Source of the DNA: Caryophanales bacterium
GTDB taxonomy: Bacteria > Bacillota > Bacilli > Bacillales > Amphibacillaceae
NCBI GenBank assembly: GCA_029257405.1
Contig: JARIBO010000036.1
Location: 1 to 40,744 of the forward strand
Length of the DNA stretch: 40,744 nucleotides
Direction: 5' to 3'
Positions 8,636-17,770 of this stretch are shown piece after piece. The position numbers were made by a program, and so were the translations under genes. The notes under the pieces were generated by a model. That model did no database searches. It had not been told where the DNA came from and worked only from the letters and a program-made list of their open reading frames with translations. Every line of letters begins with the position of its first letter. Position 1 is the stretch's first letter.

Positions 8636-9667
8636 TTACGATAATTTTGCATACATTGGATCTGCAACTTTAACAATTTGTTTTCCTAAATTAGTTCCTG
8701 CAAATAAACCAAGGAATGCGTCGATTGTATTTTCAAAGCCTTCAACAATCGTTTCCTCATACTGAAGTTTACCACTTGCTAACCATTCGCCTAACTCTTT
8801 TGCTGCGATTGGGAAGTCTTCAGTATAATCACCTATTGTAAAACCTTGCATTAAAGTACTGTTTTTAATTAAAAGACCTTGAACGCGTGGACCTATATCT
8901 GGCGTTTCTAGGTTATAAGCAGAAATTGCGCCACAAACAGGAATACGTGATTTATTGTTTAAGTGCTTCATCACTTCATCTGAAACAGTACCCCCAACAT
9001 TTTCATAGTACACATCGACACCGTTTGGAAGTGCCGCTGCTAGATTTTCTTTGAAATTTTCATCTTTATAATTAACTGCTGCGTCAAATCTCAATTCGTC
9101 AATTAAATAATTAATTTTTTCAGCTGATCCAGCAATTCCGACAACTTTTGCTCCTTTAAGTTTAGCGATTTGACCGACTGTAGAACCAACCGCACCTGAA
9201 GCACCTGAAACAACTACTGTTTCACCTTCTTTTGGTTTACCAATATCTAATAAGCCAAAATAAGCTGTTAATCCAGGCATACCTAGAATTCCTAAATGCG
9301 TTGAAATTGGCGCAACCGCAGGATCTATTTTTCGGATTGCTTTTTCATTAGCTAAACTATATTTTGCCCAGGCAAGGTTACCTGTTACAACATCACCTTT
9401 AGTAAAATCTTCTGACTTTGATTCAACAACTTCAGCAACAATCCCACCTGCAATAACTTCGTTTAGTGCAAATGGTGGAATATATGACTTTGTATCGTTC
9501 ATTCTGCCACGCATATATGGATCAACCGATAGATACAATGTACGAATTAATACATCACCTTCGTTAGGTGTCGGGATTTCTGTGTTTTTAAATTCAAAAT
9601 CTTTCTCTGAAGGCATACCTTCTGGTCGATTTGCTAAATGTATTTCTTGATTTTTTTCGTCTATCAT
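8636..9667 (-). CDS. NADP-dependent zinc-free MDR oxidoreductase (CurA/YfmJ/prostaglandin-reductase type)
   Basis: Medium-chain reductase that probably reduces the C=C bond of alpha,beta-unsaturated aldehydes or ketones with NADPH in the cytoplasm. The 343 residues begin with a GroES-like fold including the family motif LSVDPYMRGRM, then a Rossmann domain with the glycine motif ASGAVGSTVGQIAK (about 155-168). The GxxS nicotinamide phosphate region (GIAGS) and the YYENVGG motif typical of the leukotriene B4 dehydrogenase branch are present. No zinc-ligand pattern is seen. AAGGAGG precedes the ATG. It stands alone, 97 nt after the membrane protein pair, with its own terminator. Confidence 0.9.
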   Translation of the reverse strand: MIDEKNQEIHLANRPEGMPSEKDFEFKNTEIPTPNEGDVLIRTLYLSVDPYMRGRMNDTKSYIPPFALNEVIAGGIVAEVVESKSEDFTKGDVVTGNLAWAKYSLANEKAIRKIDPAVAPISTHLGILGMPGLTAYFGLLDIGKPKEGETVVVSGASGAVGSTVGQIAKLKGAKVVGIAGSAEKINYLIDELRFDAAVNYKDENFKENLAAALPNGVDVYYENVGGTVSDEVMKHLNNKSRIPVCGAISAYNLETPDIGPRVQGLLIKNSTLMQGFTIGDYTEDFPIAAKELGEWLASGKLQYEETIVEGFENTIDAFLGLFAGTNLGKQIVKVADPMYAKLS

Positions 9668-9764
9668 TAATAATTCCTCCTTGAAACTTTTACTCAGGTA
9701 AATAAAACCATTTAAACTTCAGTCTATCACGATTAATCGAACAAGTACCATCTTTTAACTTTAA

Positions 9765-10871
9765 TTATTTTTGCTCATTTTGAAGCATTTCTCTGTACCT
9801 GCTCTTTTGCCGGTAACCATAGGTGCTATCACGCACTTTTTGTTCATTTTCAAGACCTACTCCAATTGCCCCAGTCATTGTTGATAAGGAAGCTGCGAAC
9901 CAGGCTATTTTTAAATAATTAACAAAGGTAACTGATTCATGAAGCTCAAGTGTACTACTTAGAAATTCTGCAGGGATTAACACAAGCGACATCCCAAGAA
10001 ATAATATAAATACAACAAGATAATATGCTGATACGGCAATTAACAAGGTTGAAATGGTTGTTAAATTATATAAGCTACTTATTCGTTTATGTGAACTTGT
10101 CTTGACCTTTTCCCATAATTCATGAGCAATAATGACCCACAAGACCATTCCGATAATTGCTGCAAGCGAAATCAGGCTTAGCCTACCATTTGAAAATAAA
10201 TGACTAAGTTTCCACATCGTTGTAAATATCATCCCAAAGCCGCCTGTAGTAAAGGCAACAGCTATAACGCCTGTTAAACTCGACATCATTTGAAAGGGGT
10301 TATTCGCGTAAGTCATCCCTAATAATAAACGAAAACTTCCATTTATTTTTGGATAACCAAGATACCTAACGTGTATATCATTTGTTTCTCGTAATTTTAC
10401 TTTAACTTTTTGGATAGGTGAAATAGAAAATCCTCTCCAAATAACTTGAGCTGAATCTTTTTTTGTTTCTTTATTTTCTCCATCTATTTCGTTAAAGCTA
10501 TAAATAATTGCATGTTTAATTCTTTTAAATAAATTAAACCAGCCAAATGCAGGTATCGAAAGTAAAATCACTTGTTTATCTTCATTAATATCTGCTGCGA
10601 CAACTTTGCGCTTATGAAAAATTGGTAGGTCTGTTAAACAAATCAAATAATCATACTTTTTTTCTTGTTTGTAGGTCGATGCTTTTTCAAAGATTTCGTT
10701 AATTGTTTCAGCTGCACCTGTCATTGGGTCAGTAATCATTTCTATTTTCCATTCAACGCGATTTGTTTTATGCTTTTTCAAACTTTCGGGAAGTTTTTCA
10801 ACTAATTTTTGACCAATTTTTTCTGAGAATTCTGGCGCAACGATTAAACCAACTGAATAAGATTTTGTCAT
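9765..10871 (-). CDS. Membrane protein of unknown function, paralog of its upstream neighbour
   Basis: I do not recognise this family. The 368 residues have a soluble alpha/beta-looking N-terminal half with the conserved stretch YLICLTDLPIFHKRKVVAAD (about 95-115). The membrane half has roughly five segments (about 194-217, 233-250, a long hydrophobic stretch at 270-305 counted as two, and 323-345), with the motif IIAHELWEK. It ends in a basic tail YGYRQKSRY. It aligns along its whole length with the 387-residue upstream gene, so the two arose by duplication. The start ATG overlaps the upstream stop (ATGA), with AAGGAG before it. The pair probably forms a complex, but role and substrate are unknown. 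Confidence 0.8.
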   Translation of the reverse strand: MTKSYSVGLIVAPEFSEKIGQKLVEKLPESLKKHKTNRVEWKIEMITDPMTGAAETINEIFEKASTYKQEKKYDYLICLTDLPIFHKRKVVAADINEDKQVILLSIPAFGWFNLFKRIKHAIIYSFNEIDGENKETKKDSAQVIWRGFSISPIQKVKVKLRETNDIHVRYLGYPKINGSFRLLLGMTYANNPFQMMSSLTGVIAVAFTTGGFGMIFTTMWKLSHLFSNGRLSLISLAAIIGMVLWVIIAHELWEKVKTSSHKRISSLYNLTTISTLLIAVSAYYLVVFILFLGMSLVLIPAEFLSSTLELHESVTFVNYLKIAWFAASLSTMTGAIGVGLENEQKVRDSTYGYRQKSRYREMLQNEQK

Positions 10872-12031
10872 TGTTCACTTTGCTCCTTATGTGTTTGTTG
10901 GGTACCGCCATATGATTCTTTTACATTTTCGTCGTCGCCTTTTTCTTGTTTTTCAATTTCATAATAACGATTTCTTTGACGATATGAATAAGTTACTTCA
11001 CGAATTTTTTCTTCTTTTTCGATTGTTGCCCCGACAGCACCGACTAATAAGCTAAGTGATGCGACTAACCAAGCGAGGTTCAGGTAGTTTTCTAAATCAC
11101 CAACACCTTCATTTGTTGCAGCGTCAAAAATGCCTTCAGGAACAAATAAAGCGATACTAATAATAAATAAACTATAAAGCACTAAGTAATTTAAAATGGT
11201 AATCACGCCTAGTGTCATGATAGTTGTTACATTATATAAACGGCGATATTGACTTTGACTTTTGGAGGATCTTTTTTCCCATAACTCATGAGCGAAAATA
11301 ATCCAAATCACCATACCGATCATTGATAAAATCATTAATATGATAAAGCGAAGCGGTGTATAAGCAACACTTAATTGCCAGGGAGTAGAAAAGATTGAAA
11401 TATATACGCCAGTTGCAAAAGCTAATGTTAATATTCTTTTAAAAGCACCTAGCGCTTTCCATGGTCTGTTTGCAAAAACCATACCTAATAAAACACGTAA
11501 CCAACCGATGATACGGGAATTTAAAATAAACCGGATATCGGTGTTTGTATCTTCATTTGGGGTCACACGTTTAATTTTTGAAAACAAAAAATGTAAATCG
11601 ATATCTTCTGTAATTTCTTCTTCAATATCTTGGTCTCTTTGCTTATATAAAAGTTCAACAACCGAAGTAATTGCTTTACTCATTCTTTTCTTTAATGGAA
11701 AAGCACCAAATGAGGGTAAAGATATAAGGCCGACATTATTTTTTGTACTTAAATCGGCGATAACCACTTTACGTTCTGAAAAACTTGGTAAGTCAGTAAT
11801 TGCAACAGCGTAATCCCATTTATTCTCTTCTTTCATTTTTATTGCTTTATTAAATGACTCACTGACGTATTCAGCTGCCCCAACAAAGGTACCTACTTTG
11901 ATTTCAAATTGCCAGTTAATCTTTTGATCAATTTCTTTTTTGAATTTTTCAGCTAATTTATCAATTATTTTATTAATTATATTGGCAGGTAAATCTGGTG
12001 AGGGAATTAAACCTACTTTTAATACTTCCAT
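10868..12031 (-). CDS. Membrane protein of unknown function, first of a paralogous pair
   Basis: Unrecognised family; 387 residues with the same plan as the downstream gene. The N-terminal soluble half opens VGLIPSPDLPANI and carries AITDLPSFSERKVVIADL, the counterpart of the TDLP-RKVV motif in the partner. About five membrane segments follow, with WIIFAHELWEK, and then the basic TYSYRQRNRYYEIEK. A charged 30-residue C-terminal tail is unique to this copy. A GGGGGGA ribosome site precedes the ATG at 12031. A terminator hairpin at 12107-12138 separates it from the gene upstream, so the pair must have its own promoter in the short gap 12032-12106. Confidence 0.8.
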   Translation of the reverse strand: MEVLKVGLIPSPDLPANIINKIIDKLAEKFKKEIDQKINWQFEIKVGTFVGAAEYVSESFNKAIKMKEENKWDYAVAITDLPSFSERKVVIADLSTKNNVGLISLPSFGAFPLKKRMSKAITSVVELLYKQRDQDIEEEITEDIDLHFLFSKIKRVTPNEDTNTDIRFILNSRIIGWLRVLLGMVFANRPWKALGAFKRILTLAFATGVYISIFSTPWQLSVAYTPLRFIILMILSMIGMVIWIIFAHELWEKRSSKSQSQYRRLYNVTTIMTLGVITILNYLVLYSLFIISIALFVPEGIFDAATNEGVGDLENYLNLAWLVASLSLLVGAVGATIEKEEKIREVTYSYRQRNRYYEIEKQEKGDDENVKESYGGTQQTHKEQSEQ

Positions 12032-12106
12032 CCTATCCCCCCTTTTAATTATATAGATACTTCAGCTTTACCCGTGAAATCAAGTCTTAAAACAAATTTA
12101 ACATTA

Positions 12107-12138
12107 AAAAACTGACTTAAATTATTAAGTCAGTTTTT
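12107..12138. terminator. Terminator after the DHH-CBS-nucleotidyltransferase gene
   Basis: A 14-bp perfect stem (12107-12120 with 12125-12138, arms AAAAACTGACTTAA/TTAAGTCAGTTTTT) has a 4-nt loop and overlaps the stop codon of the gene ending at 12125. T runs are present in both directions. Confidence 0.85.
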
Positions 12139-14686
12139 TCAACCATGTAATTGCTTCTTCTTTCGTTTTTACTTCATTGTTTAAAACCGCTATATCTAAT
12201 TTTGATAATATTTCTGAAAAGTGAGTTCCTGGCTTTAAGCCTTCTTTAATTAAATCTTTACCAGTTAAATATTTAGGTAAATCTGCTCTTTTTTTGAGAT
12301 ACTTAAGGATTATTATTTCATTTTCAAATGATTGTTTTGCAAGGTAAAAAAGAATCGCAGCATCTGAATATTCATTTAGTAAAAGATGACAATCGCCAAC
12401 CTCTTTAATCTTATGCCAATTTTTAATTTCTTCTAAACTCATTACTTCTTTAATTAATTTTATATCACGCTTAGTTAAAGCAAACCGGTTTACTTCCTTA
12501 ATTTTGGCTTCTTCATAAAAGGGTATGAAAAAATAATCAAACCAAGCAGGTTGTTTGTTAACTTTATTTTTAGTGTAAAGTGATTGAAGTTTTGTTGCGT
12601 GTTCGAAACTTGCTTCTTTACTTGTTTCATTTATACCAAATTGGTAAAAGAATTTAAGTTCAAATAAACGATTGAAAGATTTAATTGGGTTATCTTCTGT
12701 CAATAACCGAATCATTTCACCTGTAATTCTGTGAGCTGATAACTCTTTCATGCTTGTGATTGATTGTAAGGCAAGTTTTTCTGTTTGTTTATCCATTGAA
12801 AAATTAAAACGTGTTTCAAACCGAATGCCTCGGAGTATACGTGTTGGGTCTTCAACAAAACTTAAATTATGAAGCACTCTAATTCTTTTTTCTTTTAAAT
12901 CAAGTTGGCCGTTAAAGGGATCTATTAACTTACCAAAACGATCTTCATTTAAATAAATCGCCATCGCATTAATTGTATAATCTCTCCGATATAAGTCTTC
13001 TTTTAATGTCGAAGATTCTACATCTGGAAGAGCTGCAGGATGGTTATAATACTCTAAACGAGACGATGTAATATCGATTTCAACACCTGAAGTATTAGTC
13101 CATGTTGCTGTTTTAAAACTTTCATGAATAATTATTTCCCCACCATAATCTGTGTGAAGTTTTTTTGCAAAAGTAATACCATTTCCTTCAACAACGATAT
13201 CGATATCATCATTTGGTTCTTTTAAAATAATATCTCTTACAATACCACCGATTAAGTAAACTGATTTACCCGCTTCTTTTGCAGATTTACTAATATCTTT
13301 TAGCAACTTATAAATCGCTTCAGGTAGTTCAGCAGCCATTTCTTCATCTAAATTATCTTTTAAATTTAAACGTTTTGTTTTTTCAATACTTTCTTTCTTT
13401 TGTTTATTATGCATCATTTCGATAATATTTGTTCGCGAAACGATACCAATTAATTCACCCTTTTCAACGACCGGAATTCTTCCTATATTACTTTCGATAA
13501 TCAATTGCTGGATTTCTTCTTCGGTTGTTTCTGGATCAATTGAGACGACTTGTGTACTCATATACGCTTTTACTGGAGCGTGGCCTAACCCGTGATGATT
13601 CGCTTTTTCTAAATCACGACGCGTCACAATGCCTAGTATTTCTCCGTCTTTTACAACCGGAAAACCACTATGCCCATATCGAAACATTAAATGTCCCGCT
13701 TCTTTAATTGATGTATCTGGTGAAATTGTTTTGACAGGTCTTGTCATCATATCTCGCGCTGTAATGGCTGGTTTTAACATAATCTGAAGATTTTCTTTTA
13801 CATCTTTACTAATCTTATTAAAATCACCATTTTTTACTGAAGCAGACCCTGCTTGTTCATGTCCACCGCCGTCCCATCTTTTTAAAATCGGTAATAAACT
13901 TACGCGCGTAGAATGAGCCCGCCCAATCACATAGGTCCGGTTTTTCATTTCGACAATGATAAGTGTTGCATCGGCGTCAGTAATTTCACTTAATTTTTCT
14001 GCAAGCGTCGCTAAACCTTTAGTATACTGATTAGCTTGATAGGTACTCACAACAATTTGTAAGCCATCTATAAAATATGTTTTTAAATTTTGGAATAAAT
14101 GATTTAAAATTTCTTGTTGTTCTGGATGAAGCATTTCATCTGAAAAGCGATTAATAATTTCTAAATTCATTCCTTTATCCATTAAGTAACTTGCTGCTTT
14201 TAAGTCGCGCGCAGTTGTACTATTATATGTAAATGCACCTGTATCTGTATAAATCCCTAAACCAAATAAGGTCGCTTCAAAAGCCGATATGTCTAAATCT
14301 TTTCTTTGAATCTCTTCAATTAAAAGAGTGACTGCTGCTCCGACTGGTTCAATATAACTTATATCACTTTTCACATCGTTTTTTGTAGCTGGATGATGAT
14401 CATAAACCGTTATTTTAAGCTCTTCTTCGTTTAATTCATCAGTATGATCACTCACACGAGACAAAGAAGCTTCATCGACCATAATCAGTTCAGTTACATT
14501 AGCCCAATCAATTTGATTGTCTCGAATGAGCCCGAGCTTTTCACGGTAGATTGTTAAAAATTGTCTAACCGTTATATTTTGTTTATCTGAAATAACGACT
14601 TGTGCGTTTGGATACAATTTCTTTGCCGCAAGCATTGAAGCAAGCGCATCAAAGTCTGTATTTATATGTGAGATAATAATTTGCAC
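12125..14686 (-). CDS. DHH phosphoesterase-CBS-tRNA nucleotidyltransferase fusion
   Basis: An 853-residue four-part fusion. (1) DHH domain: SHINTDFDALAS (H7, D11, D13), D71 and DHH at 96-98. (2) DHHA1 substrate domain with GGGHEQAGSA (273-282). (3) Two CBS repeats, about 311-362 and 371-425, which usually bind adenine nucleotides. (4) Class II polyA polymerase/tRNA nucleotidyltransferase: GGIVRD (480-485), catalytic DIDIV (D494, D496), RRDYTINAMAI and the helical RNA-binding tail to 853. The last part would add CCA, or only CC or A, to tRNA 3' ends; the first may hydrolyse small nucleotides or short RNA. Such fusions are known in some Firmicutes and deep-branching bacteria. Whether this is the only CCA enzyme of the cell cannot be told here. 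Confidence 0.9.
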   Translation of the reverse strand: MQIIISHINTDFDALASMLAAKKLYPNAQVVISDKQNITVRQFLTIYREKLGLIRDNQIDWANVTELIMVDEASLSRVSDHTDELNEEELKITVYDHHPATKNDVKSDISYIEPVGAAVTLLIEEIQRKDLDISAFEATLFGLGIYTDTGAFTYNSTTARDLKAASYLMDKGMNLEIINRFSDEMLHPEQQEILNHLFQNLKTYFIDGLQIVVSTYQANQYTKGLATLAEKLSEITDADATLIIVEMKNRTYVIGRAHSTRVSLLPILKRWDGGGHEQAGSASVKNGDFNKISKDVKENLQIMLKPAITARDMMTRPVKTISPDTSIKEAGHLMFRYGHSGFPVVKDGEILGIVTRRDLEKANHHGLGHAPVKAYMSTQVVSIDPETTEEEIQQLIIESNIGRIPVVEKGELIGIVSRTNIIEMMHNKQKKESIEKTKRLNLKDNLDEEMAAELPEAIYKLLKDISKSAKEAGKSVYLIGGIVRDIILKEPNDDIDIVVEGNGITFAKKLHTDYGGEIIIHESFKTATWTNTSGVEIDITSSRLEYYNHPAALPDVESSTLKEDLYRRDYTINAMAIYLNEDRFGKLIDPFNGQLDLKEKRIRVLHNLSFVEDPTRILRGIRFETRFNFSMDKQTEKLALQSITSMKELSAHRITGEMIRLLTEDNPIKSFNRLFELKFFYQFGINETSKEASFEHATKLQSLYTKNKVNKQPAWFDYFFIPFYEEAKIKEVNRFALTKRDIKLIKEVMSLEEIKNWHKIKEVGDCHLLLNEYSDAAILFYLAKQSFENEIIILKYLKKRADLPKYLTGKDLIKEGLKPGTHFSEILSKLDIAVLNNEVKTKEEAITWLKKLT

Positions 14687-14847
14687 GTATTTTTCCTCCT
14701 AAATATTGTACCTTTATCATACACGAAAAAAATGGCTCTGTAAGATTTTGTAATTGTTTCTAGTTAATTTTAGTTTAATTTGTTAAGCTTAGATTAACGG
14801 ATTCAGATATTTTTATTGATCATTTTCTTATAAAGGAGTGCTTTATA

Positions 14848-15624
14848 ATGATTATTCGAAAAACTAATAATACCTTTGTTATGACTGAACAACATTACCA
14901 TGCACAGATATCCGCTGAAATTGTTAATCATTGGGTAGATCATTTTTTAAAAGGTGATCCTCAGATCGACTCTATTTTATACGCAATTAAAAATCACGAT
15001 ATAGGTTGGGATTTATTTGACAAACAACCTTTTTGGAACGAATTAACAAACGCACCTTATTCGTTTATTGATTTTCCTATTCTACCCAAAATAGCACTTT
15101 ATACGTACGGCGTTGACCTTGTCGAAAAGAACGATCCTTATGCCGCTGCCTTATGTAGTGCACACTATGTGAAATTTATGCAAAATCATTCAAATCCTGA
15201 AGTTAATAATTATTTAATAAAAGAAAAAAAACGCCAACAACGAATTTTAATGGATCTCCCTGCTATTACACCTGATATTTTTGACATGCATCTCGCTATT
15301 TTACAATTTGCAGACAATATTTCTTTATATCTTTGTCTGAACGAACCGGGTCTTATCAAGTCAGAAACGCATTATTTTTTCCAAGAAGGTATTCCAATCT
15401 CACCGAAAATAAATAAAATTACCACACCTTACATCGAAGCAGAATGGTTAGATCAGCACACACTCCGCTTAAAAGGACTACCTAGTGTACCAAGTTTTTC
15501 AGTTTCGCTAAAACAAAAGAACCTTACTACACAACAGATTGAAAAAGATGGCTTAATTAAATCTTATCAAACAACACCTTATGAAAACTATAAAATGAAT
15601 TGTATTATTAACACTCATGAATAG
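14848..15624 (+). CDS. DUF3891 family protein
   Basis: 258 residues that I place in DUF3891, a cytoplasmic family of unknown function with a helical HD-like look. Family marks seen: an early H-rich segment EQHYHAQISAEIVNHW, the KNHDIGWDLFD motif (about 50-60), SAHYVKFM (about 109-116) and HLAILQFADNISLYLCLNEPG. These conserved histidines and aspartates would suit a metal site, which is inference. AAAGGAG precedes the ATG. It is divergent from the DHH-CBS gene across a 160-nt gap, and its stop lies 10 nt before the start of the next lipoprotein, so the two form an operon. Confidence 0.8.
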   Translation: MIIRKTNNTFVMTEQHYHAQISAEIVNHWVDHFLKGDPQIDSILYAIKNHDIGWDLFDKQPFWNELTNAPYSFIDFPILPKIALYTYGVDLVEKNDPYAAALCSAHYVKFMQNHSNPEVNNYLIKEKKRQQRILMDLPAITPDIFDMHLAILQFADNISLYLCLNEPGLIKSETHYFFQEGIPISPKINKITTPYIEAEWLDQHTLRLKGLPSVPSFSVSLKQKNLTTQQIEKDGLIKSYQTTPYENYKMNCIINTHE

Positions 15625-15634
15625 GAGAGAGTAT

Positions 15635-17113
15635 ATGTCCCCATATAAATTGATATCATTTATTTTTTTAAGTTTACTAGTTCTACTTACAAGTTGTCAG
15701 AATGCATCAGAAGAATTCACTTCTTATTTTAACGTTCAATATAAAGATCTTAAAGAAGATAAAGTTAAAGCAAACGCTTCTACACAAGAATATATCAATC
15801 TCATGCTTGAAGATAAACCAAATGAATCAATTGCTTTATTAAACGATACTGTTATTCCTGAATATGAAACACTATTAGGAAAAATAGACAAAATTAAGTT
15901 GACGGAAGCTGATTTAATTAAATTTAATAATATATTTAAAGATATAACCGAAATCAATTTAAATAAACATCTGGAAAGTAAAAAAATATTTGAAACTATC
16001 ATTACTGCATCTAAAGAAGATACATTAGATGATTTTAATAAAGATAAAGCACTGGAACCGATTAAACACTTAAATGAAAAACATCTTGAAAAAAACAGTG
16101 AACAAGTAACCCTTTCTAAAAAGTTAGTTGAAAAAAATGATGAATTAAATTTAGATGAAATTAGTCCAATTACAATTGATGTTAACGTCATTAATGAAGC
16201 TTATGATGAATTAATCACTCATTTCATTGTAAATATTGATGAATATAATAGCGTCGCCTCTTTAAATGATTACTTTAAAGTGGATGAAAAGCTAATCAAA
16301 GATCAAGGTAATGAAGAAGTTGCCTTTGATAGTCAAATCAAAGTCTTAGAAGATAAATTTACCTTAACAGGCCGGTCGAATTTACTTGGCGGTGCCATTT
16401 TAAATGTAAAAAGCTATCAATACGGAACGGATGTTACTTATTTTAAAGGTGATTTCCAAGTCGATCAGCACGGGGATTTTGAATTTGAAATGGATATTAA
16501 TGATGAAAAATTGGATAATGAACCGTTTATTGTTCAAGTCGCTTATTTACCTGAAACAAGTGATGACGCAGATGCTAAAAGTATTTATGGTAAATATGGC
16601 GAAGATTTAAAAGGCCCTTTCAAACATAAATATACTAATTTAAAAGAAACAAGGTATGGTGCATTTACTTATGCTTATCTTGAGTTAACGCCTGGCAACA
16701 GTGTGAATTTAGCTCCTTTTAAAAGTGAAATACCTGATGACTACGGAGACCTTAATATTAGAATAGAACCAGACAAGATCGTAACAAACGATAATTACTA
16801 TGATATTACAATGAAGAGTAATTTAACTGAGTTAACAAATATTAATGCGACGGTCACTGTTCCAGAAACTAATGTTCAAAGTAATACCATAGTTCGTCCA
16901 GATGGCTCGTTTCGTTTTAGAATTCCTCGTCCTGATGCAAAAGATATCGAGACAAAAAGTGTTGTCATTACTATTGAAGCAACAAGTGAGGGAGCGCTAG
17001 AAACAGAAGAAATTTACGGGCAACATGGGAAGAAATTTAAAGGTGAACTAGTAGAAGAAACAAGGCGTGGTAAAAAAATAGTTTACAAACTTCATATAGA
17101 TACAACTAATTAA
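15635..17113 (+). CDS. Large lipoprotein with helical N-domain and two beta repeats
   Basis: I start at ATG 15635 because AGGAGAG (15623-15629) is 5 nt upstream and translation gives a clean signal peptide MSPYKLISF...LLTSC with lipid cysteine C21; an in-frame ATG at 15617 overlaps the upstream gene and lacks a good site. The mature 472 residues start with a charged helical region (to about 230) reminiscent in composition of the cell-wall-binding lipoprotein YkyA. Two homologous beta-rich units follow (about 242-327 and 389-471). They share FTLTGRSNL/YDITMKSNL at the start and IYGKYGEDLKG/IYGQHGKKFKG at the end. Function is unknown; it acts at the outer face of the membrane. Co-transcribed with the DUF3891 gene. 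Confidence 0.8.
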   Translation: MSPYKLISFIFLSLLVLLTSCQNASEEFTSYFNVQYKDLKEDKVKANASTQEYINLMLEDKPNESIALLNDTVIPEYETLLGKIDKIKLTEADLIKFNNIFKDITEINLNKHLESKKIFETIITASKEDTLDDFNKDKALEPIKHLNEKHLEKNSEQVTLSKKLVEKNDELNLDEISPITIDVNVINEAYDELITHFIVNIDEYNSVASLNDYFKVDEKLIKDQGNEEVAFDSQIKVLEDKFTLTGRSNLLGGAILNVKSYQYGTDVTYFKGDFQVDQHGDFEFEMDINDEKLDNEPFIVQVAYLPETSDDADAKSIYGKYGEDLKGPFKHKYTNLKETRYGAFTYAYLELTPGNSVNLAPFKSEIPDDYGDLNIRIEPDKIVTNDNYYDITMKSNLTELTNINATVTVPETNVQSNTIVRPDGSFRFRIPRPDAKDIETKSVVITIEATSEGALETEEIYGQHGKKFKGELVEETRRGKKIVYKLHIDTTN

Positions 17114-17191
17114 ACAAAAAGCGCTCATTAATTTATCGTTATAAATCAAATGGGCTTGTAAAAAATATAAGCTAACTAAAATTATTTTATT

Positions 17192-17226
17192 GCATTCCAA
17201 ATTGGCTTTACGCTAATTTGGAATGC
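17192..17226 (+). terminator. Terminator after the DUF3891-lipoprotein operon
   Basis: A 12-bp perfect stem (17192-17203 GCATTCCAAATT with 17215-17226) extends by three more pairs, one G-T, to leave a 5-nt loop. It is followed by a T-rich run on the plus strand. A weaker imperfect hairpin lies at 17118-17156. The rest of 17114-17308 holds no gene that I can see. Confidence 0.75.
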
Positions 17227-17308
17227 TTTATTACTTTACTTTTTTGGTTGTAAGCTTTAACTTGAAGTGAAATTTAATCATTAAAATCAAGAAACATATT
17301 ATTATTAA

Positions 17309-17743
17309 TTATCTTTCTACCAGCACATCACAATTAGCATAACGAAAAACACCTTCAGAAACACTTCCTACAAGAACACGCTCGATAGCACTAATTCCAG
17401 TAGCACCTAATACAACTAAATCAATATTTTCTTCAGGTATAATTTTTTCTAGTATAATTTCTTTAGGTGAACCGACTTTAATTAAAGTTTTCAAATTATA
17501 AAAATCAGCTTTTTTTGCCATTTGCTCATAATTGTTTATCATTTTTTCTGTACTTTCTTTTGAACTTTTGTAGATTTGATCAATATCAAGATATGGTTTT
17601 ATTGCTGAATCATATTTTGTATCAATGATATGAGTTAATACAAGTTTTGCTTCATCTCTTTTGGCAATATAAACTGCTCTATTAAATGCTTCTTTTGAAA
17701 GTTCTGAACCGTCGACGGGTACTAAAATCTTTTTATATTCCAT
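17309..17743 (-). CDS. Universal stress protein (UspA family)
   Basis: A 144-residue single Usp domain. It opens with ILVPVDGSELSKEAFNRA and ends with the ATP-binding loop GATGISAIERVLVGSVSEGV, matching the G-2X-G-9X-G-S/T pattern of nucleotide-binding Usp proteins. Such proteins are cytoplasmic dimers linked to starvation and stress survival; the exact role is not known. AGAGGAGGA precedes the ATG. It lies 27 nt after a second usp gene on the same strand, and the two are similar along their length, so they are tandem duplicates in one operon. Confidence 0.9.
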   Translation of the reverse strand: MEYKKILVPVDGSELSKEAFNRAVYIAKRDEAKLVLTHIIDTKYDSAIKPYLDIDQIYKSSKESTEKMINNYEQMAKKADFYNLKTLIKVGSPKEIILEKIIPEENIDLVVLGATGISAIERVLVGSVSEGVFRYANCDVLVER

Positions 17744-17770
17744 TAAAATCCTCCTCTAGAACTAATTTTA

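Noticed and set aside
9730-9739. Palindrome CGATTAATCG between the membrane pair and the MDR gene
   Set aside because: Ten bases of AT-rich symmetry arise often by chance and no promoter fits around it.
11508-11813. 101-codon plus-strand open frame
   Set aside because: It lies opposite the well supported membrane-protein gene and has no ribosome site or recognisable features.
15736-16191. 151-codon minus-strand open frame, serine- and leucine-rich
   Set aside because: It is the mirror of the helical charged region of the lipoprotein gene; the composition is what antisense of Lys/Asp/Glu codons gives.
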